DNA of 64,000 nucleotides from Circinella umbellata (taxonomy: Eukaryota > Mucoromycota > Mucoromycetes > Mucorales > Lichtheimiaceae). This document shows, piece after piece, positions 23,032 to 34,147 of this stretch (its first letter is position 1; each line of letters starts with the position of its first letter). The stretch is taken from contig JAIWNF010000002.1 of assembly GCA_025093555.1 (NCBI GenBank), positions 372,001-436,000 on the forward strand, written 5' to 3'. Both the position numbers and the translations under genes were made by a program. Below the pieces are notes generated by a model. The model made no database searches, was not told the origin of the DNA, and worked only from the letters and a program-made list of their open reading frames with translations.

Positions 23032-23268
23032 GCACGCTCCAATAATATCACGTAAGTTGGTACTTTGTGATACTTTATCGGTAATATAATAATAATAATA
23101 GTAATAATGATAATGATAATGATAATAGTGGTAAAGAATAAATATAATAATGATGACGGTAATTATGTTGATATAAAAATGTCTTTTTTAATTTTTATAC
23201 GTTACACTATGTGAACATTTAGGATAAGTTAAAGTAGTTTCTAACACAGTAATATACTCTTCTCGCAG

Positions 23269-24012
23269 ATATAGTCATACCCATTTCGAAAATGAAGCTA
23301 ATGCGGCTTCGTCTTTCTATTATCTTTATCGCAACAACAGTCATATTTTATGCAGGAAATTCAAGGATATCTTTATTAAACCTAGTCGCATAAATGGGGT
23401 AGACGTCAGTTATGTAAGTAACAAGTGCTTTTAACATTGTTAACTAAAAAAAATACTAATACAGTTCAGAAACGCAGGATATTTCCTTATGTCAACGTAG
23501 ATTAGATCAAGATAATTTTGGATGGTGTACTTGTTTGATTCCTTCCTCGTCCTCAACTGTCATTAGTACCGATAACAATGCCAACAATGATACCAGCAAC
23601 CAAATTATCCCTTCTACTCCCTCAACTCTCAATGCTACCGAAAGCAACGACAACAATGATATCAGCACGGAAAATATCCCTGTTGCTTCCCCAAATGTCA
23701 ATACTACAGTCGAACCCCGTTTTTTGCACTCCCGGTTTTTGCACACCCCCACTTTTTGCACGCCTCTCAGCCTAAATCCCACTATAATTTTACTATGTTT
23801 TCGACCCCACTTTTTGCACACCCCCGGTTTTTGCGCTGCTTTCAAGCCAAATCCCACCTGTGCAAAAAACGGGGTTCAACTGTACCGAGAAACACAACAC
23901 GTCTTTGAAAAGATTGATCCAGGAGTTAAAAGACGAGATAAAAGAAGATGAAGAAAGATTGGAAAGAAAAAAAAGAAAATTAAAGTTGTTACAAGATGCA
24001 TATGAATGTTGA
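23269..24012 (+). pseudogene. Unknown coiled-coil gene interrupted by a pogo-type MITE
   Basis: After an AG acceptor, exon 23269-23413 joins exon 23478 onward (intron with TACTAATAC branch site) in one frame. The exon reads SLCQRRLDQDNFGW, then a Ser/Thr/Asn-rich stretch. At 23707 a 176-bp MITE enters. Leaving out the MITE and one TA keeps the same frame into a highly charged coiled-coil tail (RLIQELKDEIKEDEERLERK) ending at TGA 24012. With the MITE present the frame instead exits at 23951. The N-terminus is not located. Function unknown; the coiled coil suggests oligomerisation. Confidence 0.5.
23707..23882. mobile_element. 176-bp pogo/Tc1-type MITE with TA target duplication
   Basis: Ends are CAGTCGAACCCCGTTTTTTG and, inverted, CAGTTGAACCCCGTTTTTTG, with TA at 23705-23706 and 23883-23884. 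One mismatch in the first 20 bp indicates a young copy. The inside repeats CCCC(A/G)NTTTTTGCAC several times. TIR sequence and TA target fit the pogo/Fot1 branch of Tc1/mariner. Confidence 0.85.
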
Positions 24013-24480
24013 TGCCTTTCTTACGTTATATGCCGAATAAAATTATGAAAATATTACTGTATGCCCTATAATTAGCTGTTCTTTTCTTATACAAAAAAAA
24101 ATCCACTATAATTAGCTGCAAAAGCATAAGCCAAACGATTCCAGACAAATAAAACGCATTCCTTTTGCCTTTTTTCCATAACTATATTTTACATCTTTGC
24201 ACATATATATGAATTCAAAGTCCTGATTCAGCTATGATAATAGCCAATGTTGCACTTAAGGTTATAATTGAATAGTTATCTCTGTAACTAAGCTCGAGAA
24301 AAAGGAACAATTATGAACATGTAAGCTTTATTACCAATTGTCTATATTTAAGATCTTTTATACGTTTGTTTAATAGAGTAACCCTTCTTCAAAGTCTTGT
24401 TCAATTTATTGGTTTTTTTATACATTTTTTATGTATCCTTCGGTTACGTAAGATCCTGTATTTGTATACGACTAATTAGG

Positions 24481-25162
24481 ATTATTGGCACAGATGACAG
24501 GACCGTACCTCAAGAAACAAAAGATAGCGTTGTCTCTGAGCCCCAAAGTGAAGCTAAAGTAGAAAATAAAACTGAGAAAGGTTCATTTGTTGCTGAAAAT
24601 GATGCTAATAACCAGCAGTTGGCTTATTACGGAAATATGGGCCTGAAAATATCAAAAGTTATTTATCAACTTACGCAAAAAGAGGGTGGTGTTGTTGCAA
24701 ATAATGCAAAAACCTGTTTATTCTACGTTATGCTACTTATGAAATACTCAAACAGTGGACTGAAAGCGATGGAACTGCCATTCCCATCGATTGCATAAAG
24801 GAGCCTTTCAAGTTCAACGGATCCGTAAAAACAGACAACTGTAAAATAACACAAGAACATACTGACTCGCTCGTAGATTTCGTTAAAAAAAATCCATGTG
24901 TCACAGTTAGCATAGGAAGAGAAGAGCTTTGCAAACTGCTTCAAGGCGTTGGCATATTTGAAAGTAAACTGAGGAAATATATGAAAGAAAAAGTTAGGCT
25001 GTCGTTGAAAAGTCTACACATTAACACTATGCAGTTAGATGTTGCACGAATTATTAAACCTCGCTTCGAAACTAAAAGGACGGTTGTCGGTAAGGGTTTT
25101 CAGAAAAGTTGTGTGTTTATCGGCGAGGCAGGATTCAGCTCTTTATCAAATCAGAAATAGGG
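24481..25162 (+). pseudogene. Tc1/mariner-type transposase, truncated and mutated
   Basis: The frame begins with an acidic linker (VSEPQSEAKVENKTEKGSF), shifts frame near 24700 and then reads a helix-turn-helix zone (REELCKLLQGVGIFESKLRKY), KVRLSLKSLHINTMQ, and KGFQKSCVFIGEAGFSSL before a stop near 25160. The last block matches the CVFIDEAGF box holding a catalytic Asp in IS630/Tc1 transposases; here that residue is Gly. The remaining catalytic half is missing. It is non-functional. Confidence 0.65.
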
Positions 25163-25959
25163 TTTGGTCTGTTAAATGTACTCTAGCAATAGTAAAAGTT
25201 CCAACATAAAGGGGTGTTAGTCTCAGTATCGTCAGGTGTATTTCTCCATTCCCAATTTCATACGCTTTTCAAGAATGGTCGTGGGAGCGACACATAAAAA
25301 AAAACAAAAAAAAAGATCAATGTTGATCACTTTCCATTTTCAAAGCCCCCAAAAGGAACTTATGCAAACGACACGTCCGAGAAACGCTTACGATCCACTC
25401 TGATCTTACAAAACTCACTTTCTTTCAGAATGGTGACCCAACCAAGTTTTACTTTGGCCTGAGTGTCATAACTTTAGAGCCGGTCAACAAAATTAGTTGC
25501 ACCAGGCAAAAACCACACGAAGCACCTTATAAGCTTCATACAAGCACATCTTACCGCTGTTCTCGAGGATATTAAAATGAACTCCTGTAAGCAATTCAGT
25601 AATTTGAGCATTCCTACAGATAAAAAAAAACTTTCTACTGCCAGAGTAAGCGAAAGAGTATTTGCGCATCAATGAAATAAGGTCTTTAAGTGCGTTTTAG
25701 ATCTCAACAAGAACTTTGTCTATAAGGGATTTTCTTTTAGAATTTTACTCTTTTTCTGGAACTGGTCCGGGTGAACCAATGGAAAAAAAATCGAACGATA
25801 GTCATAGTAGTACATCTCATCTAAAATCTCAACTGTCTTAAAGATAATGAAATATGTCTAGAAAGAAATCATACTCGTCTCAATTAGGCACATCGGTTCG
25901 TCTAGAAACAAATATGCTCGTCCGAAAATAAACTTAGTTGGTCTAGAAAAAATACAAGA
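25163..25959. other. Repeat-nest filler, no gene found
   Basis: No recognisable coding. A CGTCTAGAAA-like motif recurs loosely at about 25855-25950. Confidence 0.35.
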
Positions 25960-26200
25960 CGATAGCCGCCCAAAAATTATTGAACCTGAAGGAGAACTAG
26001 CAGAGGCAACCAAAAGCTTAGTACCTGACTTCTATTACGAGTATCTCACTGCCACCATATATCAGTTGATGGATCAGATGACTAGTAGCCCTAAGGAATT
26101 GAGAATTTCAAAAAGAACGCTCTACTGTTATATGGCTGACTTATGGATTTTCACCATTAAAAGGGTTTAATTGGAGCTTGTAGCAAGAAACACCCCAGAA
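25960..26200 (+). pseudogene. Tc1/mariner transposase N-terminal fragment
   Basis: A short frame reads ELAEATKSLVPDFYYEYL, then SPKELRISKRTLYCYMAD, FTIKR, a stop, and LELVARNTPES. The second block looks like the second helix-turn-helix of IS630/Tc1 transposases and the last like their RNxPE linker. It runs directly into the right inverted end of the 9.4 kb region. Confidence 0.4.
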
Positions 26201-26478
26201 AGTTGAAAAAGAAACAATGGTTGTTTGTTCTATTTCCGGATTCAAACGCACCAGATTTTTTTTTTGCCAAGTCATCTTTAAAGGGTTTGCACGCTATTCT
26301 GTTAAACGTTTTGATGACTGCCTTACAGGCCGTCCTATTTAATAAAACAATTATATATGCGACATACTTTTTTTTGAAAAGCACGACACTATTTTTTTAG
26401 ACGCGACACTATTTTCCTGAATTGTGCGACACTGTTTTTTAAAAAAGTGCAACACTTTAATTTTTTCTGTGTAAAAGG
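26144..26478 (-). repeat. Right inverted end of the 9.4 kb region
   Basis: Inverted copy of 17032-17295, longer by about 70 bp because of additional GTGTCGC-like units between 26360 and 26430. The outer limit is near TTTTTTCTGTGTA (about 26464-26476). Confidence 0.7.
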
Positions 26479-28725
26479 AGTTTGTCCAATTCTCTTTTAA
26501 AAAAAAGAGAGAAAAATACTGTAAGTAGCTCGATCGGATTGTGGTCACGACGAAAAAACTAAATGCTCGATTGAAATAACAACTGGATATATAAGGAGCG
26601 ACAGAATATATGTTAAATCTCAACAAAACTTGCAATAAGGACAGTACACGTTGACCACCTTCAATTGCTATGACAGCAATGATGATACTCCATGGTAATT
26701 GCAGGTACCCATAGTGGGATTTTGTAAAGTTCAGGTGTAAATAGCTTGCGTGACCAGTGTATCTCCGTATTCATCCGGTAGTATATTAGCGAGTACACCT
26801 AATAATAACTCAAACAGGAAAAAACGGTCGAATCCATGTAACGATTTAATAATAAAAGCATTTACAACCCCCAACTCTGCAATATCCATATCTATCTCCC
26901 CGAGATGGGTTTTAATCCGGGTCCACGATTGCTGTCACTAGTGAAGGATTAAGTGTTGAAAAGTATAGTAGAAATTATGGCTTCAACGATCTGTCCAGAA
27001 TCATCTATCATTGTTTGTTGTTGAGGGCTATACAAAAACAAATTTAACTATATTAATTATTTGTTATATCCTATGAGTATGTATGATAGTGTTTTTATTC
27101 AAAAAACTAATCTGATTCGTTCCGAATTCTGAGCAAATGGATTCATACTACAAAAGTAGTGTATCAGTAAAGAGAGAAACGACACCAACTTCATCACTTG
27201 TGAAAGCGCTTGTTGCCGAAATGTAAATATGTGATACGCTTTATATTCGAAGAATAATAAAGAATAAGAACAGTCCATAACGGCAACCAAGTCCAACGTT
27301 CAAAGAAACGATGTATACGTATAAAGTAGCTGAAAACAGAAATCATATACATTACGTATCACCACAACACCCACGCAGCCTGCCACAATGGAATGTGTAT
27401 TTGTGGCTGCACTTCGGAATCGACCGAGCAGCGAGAACGACATCAAATAATAGTAGCTCAACCCACAAAACCGAACCAGTTGAGAATAGATAAAAGATAC
27501 CAAGGCAACAAACCATAAGTTTAGCGACTTGATATAATTTACGTAATTTATAATGAGGTCAAATGTTGCTGATATTCATCTTGAAAAGAAACCAACACGA
27601 GTGTTGACACCCACTCATTGCTGAATAAATATGACTTTCTCACTTCTTTCCCTTCCAATGTCAAAACCAAATATTATATAATAGTAAGATTAAAATAGTA
27701 ATTAACAGGTATAGCTGCAACGATATTGTTAAAAATAACGCAAAATAATAAAATCTACGTACCAAAATATACGTACGTAATATAATAAAGTTAAGTTGCA
27801 AGCACTCCAATAGTAATCAGTATCCGGCTGGAATTATATGTTTGGTTTGTTGATATAACCAGTGTTTGTATGAAACGTAGTATAAAAAAGAAAAAAAATA
27901 ATACTATGGACGAGACTTAAAATAAGGAGTTCAATTTAGTCTTTGACCAATATTCATTGTTTTGAGAATTAAAGACTTCAAGAAAACTACGTAAGTGTTT
28001 GGTATGACGAAGGTATGACGAAGGTATGACGAAGGTATGAGTTAAAGTTGGAACAAATATCAAAGAAATCTCGCGAATTTATTATTTTACGTATGTGCTA
28101 TGTGTAAAAAACTTATTCTTGTTGATCAAAGTTTCATAAACGGATATATACTATAATATTAGCTAATGAATATCCTAACGAAAAAATATATACTGTAATG
28201 GGAAAGTTTCCAGAAAAGTAATTGTTTATGCTTTGAACAAGATAATACCCACTTTATCAAGAAAGCTTTTTTTATAATGTATTTAACTGATTTTTGTAAT
28301 GAGGAAAAATATCTTCTGTATAGTTTGATACAAAGAAGAAAATGGTAACTGTGTCATTATACATTTTTATAGTTTAACTAGTACGGGTACTTTAACGTTA
28401 CCACATCACATTGTATTTCGATGGTTACCATTGTTAAAGAAGTATGAATTATGAACCTATTATTCTTCAGCCCTCATAGAAACATCCATATGTTATTAAA
28501 TTCTATGAGAAAGTAACTTTCCATATGAAAAATGAAAGACTGAGAGATTTTCTGCTCGTAAGTATACGTAAAAGGTACAACTGTTCCTAGCACATTTGTT
28601 TCATCAAGCTATTTGATTTGTTGCAGCATGAAAAAAAAAATTCAGCCTAAAACGCAGTTTCTTTTTTGATAAGTGGATTTATTTTATTTTATTTTCCCTT
28701 TATCATATACACAGATCGCTTCGAA
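26479..28725. other. Intergenic region, no gene found
   Basis: AT-rich with scattered short frames. Contains an 11-bp tandem repeat (28001-28041). Nothing coding is recognisable before the Rae1-like gene. Confidence 0.45.
28001..28041. repeat. 11-bp tandem repeat, 3.7 units
   Basis: GGTATGACGAA repeated three times exactly, then a partial GGTATGA. Confidence 0.9.
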
Positions 28726-30487
28726 ATGGAACCAAAAGATTTCGAGGTAATATATGTCATTTATCGAAGGTGTTAAAAAAAATTCTCTCTCTCTTTTTTT
28801 TGCACATAAATTTACAAATGATCTATAAAGAAGAGCGCGTTTAACGTCTTTGTCTTTTTTTTCTTTTTTTTTACGTTTATGCCTGATCGATCGATCTTTT
28901 GCAAAATTTCATTTTTTTTTTTTTAGTTAACATCACCACCAACAGACGGAATTAGTGGGCTTGCGTTTAATCCCAGTACAGGTGGAGGTGATTTTCTCGC
29001 AGTTTCGTCGTGGGATCAACAAGTAAGGTTTCAATGGCTTTGTACAATCGATCAATATATTAATTTTGTTGTATATTGTTGGACGTTATTAACTTAGATT
29101 CGAATCTATGAAGTACAACCCAGTGGAAATACAGTTCCGAAAGCTGCCTATTCTCATGAAGGACCTGCTCTATGTGTTACGTGGAATAAGGTAATGTTTC
29201 TTTTAGAAATATATATATATTAAAGGAAGAAAAGAAAATGATAATATTAGTAACAAATTGGATAAATTAAAGGATGGAACAAAAATAGTATCTGGAGGTG
29301 GTGATAAAGCAGTACGTATGATGGATATGAATACAGGACAATCAACACAAGTTGCAGCACATGATGAACCAGTTAAAACTGTAAAATTTCTTGATCAAGG
29401 TCAAGATATACTTGCAACAGGAAGTTGGGATAAAACTATCAAGTAAGAACAAAAATAAGGAGGATATGGTAAAAAAAAGGAGACAGGAAGGGAAAGAGAT
29501 TTTTACAACACTTTCTTTTGAATGTTTATTATAGATATTGGGACTTACGACAATCTCGCTCAGTGGGTACATTACAATTACCTGAACGTGTTTATTCAAT
29601 GGATGCAGTGGGTGATTTACTTGTAGCAGCTACAGCAGATCGAAATATTGCATTAGTTAATTTACAAAACCCTACAGTTATCTTTAAGGTAAATAAATTA
29701 CTATTATTATCATTATTATTTATCAGAAGATTGTACTTAATTTTATTATATAGCAAGTAATATCACCCCTCAAATGGCAGACACGCGTTGTATCATGTTT
29801 TATCGATAGCAAAGGGTACGCGATTGGTTCAATTGAAGGTCGTGTCGGTATTCAATATATTGATCCAGCAGATGAAGCGTAAGTAAAATAATCATACTAA
29901 TAATAGTTGATGATATATTAATAATGGATAGTGCAAGCAAAACTACGATGATATTAATAATAATTACAATAGAAAGAGTTTTTCATTCAAATGTCATCGT
30001 GATGAACAAAAAAATATACATGCAGTAAATAACATATCATTCCATCCAACTTATGGTACTTTTACAACAGCAGGTAGTGATGGAACATGGAGTACTTGGG
30101 ATAAGGTAAGTAGCTACATTAATAAATCAACAAATTATAAAAATATCGTTAGCTTATCATTAACTATCATCAAACTACAACTATTATTAGGATTCCAAAC
30201 AAAGACTTAAATCGTTTGCAAATAAAGGTGGTCCTATTTCAACAACTGCATTTAATGGAAATGGAACTATTTTTGCTTATGCAGTAAGCTATGATTGGAC
30301 AAAGGTATATTTATTATACAATTATTATTACTAAGGAAGGGATATGATCACATAATAATACTAATAGGACTATTTATGCAAAATAAAAAAAAAATAGGGA
30401 TATAAATTTGCAACACCTAATCAAGCACAAAGAGTTTTTCTTCATGCTACAAGAGATGAGGATGTTAAACCAAAAGCACGACGTTAA
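28726..30487 (+). CDS. RAE1: Rae1/Gle2-like WD40 mRNA export factor
   Basis: Nine exons: 28726-28746, 28927-29022, 29098-29190, 29273-29442, 29535-29688, 29754-29878, 29973-30105, 30191-30304 and 30398-30487. They join in frame to 331 aa, close to the roughly 350-370 aa of Rae1. The chain reads [113 protein letters not shown] and a GYKF C-terminal block, all typical of Rae1. In other eukaryotes it binds the Nup98 GLEBS motif at the nuclear pore and aids mRNA export and spindle function. A short upstream exon extending the N-terminus is possible, since an AG acceptor sits just before the ATG. Confidence 0.93.
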
Positions 30488-31098
30488 AAAAACATGGATA
30501 TATATATATATATATATTAAAATTGTATAATGAGATTCTTTTATTTTTTTATAATAATAATTTGTGTGTATATTGGGATGTAATGTGCGAGGAGTTGAAA
30601 TCAAAACACGTCTGATTTGTATCTTTTTTTTTTCTTGCGGGGTTTTTTACCAACCGGAGGTAAAGGGAGAAAAAGTGGTAGAGTGACAAAATAGTATCAC
30701 AGAAAGAGGGGTTAGTGAAGGAAGGGGGTAAGAGATTAATATACCATAAAAAATTTATGAGTAGAGAGAGAGAAAGAGAGAGACTTAGAAAGAGTTAGAA
30801 AAATAATAATTATGCTGATATAAATTACTTATACCACTTACAAACAATTAATCATGGTTATCAAAGTATAAAAGAAGAGTGAATTAAAGAAAATATAATA
30901 ATGAAAAAGAAGAACCGAGAAAGAGAGAAGAAAGAAAGAAAGAAAGAAAGCGAGGGTAACTAGGAGGTAGGAGGCATATTTACTTTGGATACACACTTCC
31001 ATTATCGTACATTAATATTCAATTCTTCCTTTTTTCTATTTTTCCTTTCTTCTTCTCTTTCTTTCAAACTTGAATGAAGGTCAATAAATACTTTTTTT
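30488..31098. other. 3' region of RAE1 and promoter of next gene
   Basis: Contains a TA run (30498-30516), GA/GAAA microsatellites (about 30765-30785 and 30930-30952) and a pyrimidine-rich stretch (31023-31066) just before the next gene. No coding seen. Confidence 0.5.
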
Positions 31099-32427
31099 AT
31101 GCGTACCTCATTACAGCCACCATTATCTGATCCTTCTATATCGTTTAATAACGATCCATATCGTTGTCGTAAAACGTCTCATACTCGTCAAGGTTCGGAA
31201 TAACAACAATTCATATAAGCAGGTGCGCATGTGCGTCAAGTTTTTTCTTTTTACAATTATTCTAAATTAATCACCAACCTATTTTTTTTTTCTTCCTCTT
31301 TTTTTTATTTATTTTTTGTGAATAAGAAGGTAGTAATATCAAAAAACAACAAGATACTTTCATTATCGTAGAGCACTCCTCAGAAATATCAGATGCGGTA
31401 ACCTTGGCACTTGAAGAGCCGGCTGGCCGGACACACTCCTATCTACCTTATACCAACCATCCACCTGATATTACCAAAGCACGGTATCATTTTTATGCCG
31501 AAGACGATGATCGGCCCGCAAACAGTCTAATGACCACCACAACAGCTCGTATGATTCCACCCTGTAGTGCATCAAGTCAACACCTCGGTAGTTTTATCAC
31601 TGAACCCAATGTATTAAATGAAGAAAGCATGATAAATAATAACTATCATAATAATATAACAAACAGCAACAATCATTATAATAATAGTAATAATAGCGAC
31701 GCGATCGATAACAAACATCTTGCAGGATCATTAACAGATCTTCGTCGATTCAATAAAGAACGACAACAAAAACGAAAAGGATTATTGAGACCTTTATTCA
31801 TTGTTTTATTTGTAATTTTCTTAATGATCGGTTTTGCATTTTTCTTTTGTTGGCCACGTATACCCAAAATTCGGCTTGCACCACAAGCAGCTGCAGGTCG
31901 CATCCGACGACCCGAAGATCAAACTGATTGGGGACCAGATCAACAACATCCTTGGTTGAAAACAGCTTGGATTGTAAACGTTACACTGGATAATCATGAA
32001 AACTTTATACCAACGCGCGTGAACACGCTTGAATTGGTCATGGCTGACCAAGTAACTAATCAACCTTTCGCACGATCTACTTTACATGATCTTATCTTGT
32101 CACCAAGAACAGAAACGTTGTTTAATCTACTTTTTGATGTCGAATATGAAACCCCTTCCATAAAGGATCCTACTTTTGAACATTTGTATAATGCTTGTGG
32201 ACCACAAAAAATTAGCGCAATGGCTCCACCTGCGCTTAATATTACACTTCAGGTAAAAATATACTGATATTATTTAGAAAACCATTGAAAAACAACAATA
32301 GTAATCAGCATTAATAATCTTTATTTTTCTTACGTAGGCAACATTTGAAATACCAGGGATTGTATGGAAACCAACAGTCTTTTTGGGTGATTTCTTACCA
32401 TACGGTTTTCGATGTCCTAATAATTGA
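31099..32427 (+). CDS. Single-pass membrane protein with LEA-2-like extracytoplasmic domain
   Basis: Exons 31099-31192, 31330-32252 and 32338-32427 give 368 aa. The first intron uses a weak GTTCGG donor, chosen because reading through meets a stop and because the join keeps frame. Residues 1-186 are hydrophilic with an Asn/His-rich patch. A basic KERQQKRK precedes one TM helix (about 187-206, LFIVLFVIFLMIGFAFFF), then PRIPKIRL and a roughly 160-residue domain with WIVNVTLDNHENFIPTRVN and a closing FLGDFLPYGFRC. TM followed by P.IP..RL and an N-V-T-L-x-N strand recalls LEA-2/WHy-type membrane proteins; that is inference. A short N-terminal alternative start (31404) lacks the upstream conserved frame. 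Confidence 0.75.
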
Positions 32428-32961
32428 ACTGAACTCACATATGTTATATCTACTTATTTTTATTTTATTGTTACTTAGAACTCGTTTACTTTGGATTAAA
32501 GTATGTTGTAGGCGTGTGATTTATAAATAATGTGTTTGTGTATTTGTGTGTGTAGTTATTTGATCATGCTCAAAAGTTTAACTGTCATTAAGTGAATTCT
32601 GTGCTTTTATTTTTGGCTCTTTCATATCTCTTATATACATGGAAAAATTGATCATGTACACTGAAGAAAATCTTGGTAGGAGGAGAAAGAGGAGGAGGAG
32701 GATTTTCTTGATGCATGCCATCCTAATGATTGCTGTGCTTAAATTAGACTTTCCTAAAAAAAAATTAATTTCATTAAAAGCATCAAAACCGTCAAATTTA
32801 TTTTTATCTTTCTTTTACTTCATTAATTCATTAGCACGCACAATACGACAACATACCCATTCCCTTCCTTTCCTTTTATTATTTCATACCTTGCTATTAT
32901 CAAAAAAACCAACTCTATCTTTTTATAAACATTCATGATAAGGTCTATTATCTCATAAAAA

Positions 32962-34147
32962 ATGACATTAGTAAAATCATTTATTCCTGTCATTATTGCC
33001 ACTATTGTATACAACCTTAGCTTTTTGAATGGTACGACTTTATTTATCCAGCTATTTTTTTTTTTTGAAACCTTTCGTATGGTACTAATAAAACTGAAAC
33101 ATATATATCTGCATTAAAAAATTCTTAGGCATTGATACTTTCACTCGCTTGCTGGACTCGCTTGTCATTGCATTCATTATTGTAGCTTCTGCTGATCGTC
33201 TCATCGAAGCTGTACGTCAATCTTTCTTTTCTACGTTTTCACGTTTATCTGATGACAAAAAAGAAACTATTGTCCCACCATCCCCCAATTCTTCTTCTGA
33301 ACACGATTCAGCTGCCCAACAACAACGAGAAAATATTATTCCCACAACAACCACAACTAATATAACAAAAACGATTCTGAATGACTCCCACGTTAATTAT
33401 GACAACAATGACGACGAGCCGGAGAATGTAACTGACAACTTCTGTGTTGACAATAATGACAGCGTGAAAGTTAGTCATCAGCATAACGACGATGACAGTT
33501 CATTATTTGATTCCGTAACTAATACCATGACAACCATACTACCTGATAACGACCAAGGACATGAACAAGAACTTGGTGTGTCACCACTGTGCCAACCTCG
33601 GGGTATGTCATTATTACAACGACGTCTACAACAAAAATATAATAATGATAGTGAAATGGCTATTGTTCAGCAAGAACAAGAACAAGATTATACGGATGAA
33701 CCAGATGTATTACCCCCTTTACCACAAACATCTTTATCTAGCATCAACTTTTCACCACATCCGACATTATCATTTTCAACACCATCACGTCGTCACACAA
33801 TAGACGAATGGATGCCAAGTACTCCTCCACCCATTCTTTCACCATCCTTATCTACAACCAGTTCAACGACCAGTTCAGTGACTCAGATGGATTGTGATCT
33901 TTTACGTCTTCGACTTCGACGTTCTTCTCGTGTTGAAGAGATGGTTAAACAGTTTGATCGACCTCGTAACAAACATCATCGCCGATACAGTATTGGTACA
34001 ACGGATGAGAAAATGAATAAAAAATCATCGTACCATGAAAGAACAACAAAACCAGCAATTATTCGTAAACGAACGTTCGGGTTTAAACCTATCATTGGTG
34101 TATGGGAGAAACGAATTGAGTTGGAGGAGGAAAGGAAAAACTCTTGA
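32962..34147 (+). CDS. Membrane-anchored, mostly disordered protein, unknown function
   Basis: Exons 32962-33031 and 33129-34147 join in frame (362 aa). The N-terminus has two hydrophobic segments (residues about 4-22 and 33-48, LDSLVIAFIIVASA). The remainder is low-complexity and hydrophilic, rich in Asn, Asp, Gln, Ser and Pro, with possible phosphosites (MPSTPPPILSPS, RRHTIDEW, RRYSIG) and a conserved-looking basic tail, RKRTFGFKPIIGVWEKR. It follows the LEA-2-like gene in the same orientation with about 530 bp between them. I do not recognise a family. Starting at 33149 would lose the first hydrophobic segment. Confidence 0.7.

Larger units (their letters stand above)
17029..26478. mobile_element. 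9.4 kb composite region bounded by long inverted ends
   Basis: The ends 17032-17295 and 26144-26478 are inverted copies, about 90% alike by eye, sharing the CAGTGTCGCA-type motif at the outside and ATGGTGAAAATCCAT at the inside. The right end has extra copies of the GTGTCGC motif. Inside sits a decayed MULE transposase (minus strand), so this may be a second MULE family with long TIRs that later took several insertions. No target duplication could be defined, because the 2.7 kb MULE remnant inserted exactly at its left edge. Two independent solo repeats in opposite orientation is the alternative. Confidence 0.5.

Noticed and set aside
26880..26945. Possible tRNA (GGGTTTTAATCC-like arm)
   Set aside because: No acceptor stem or D-arm could be paired around it. 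No convincing tRNA was found in the window.
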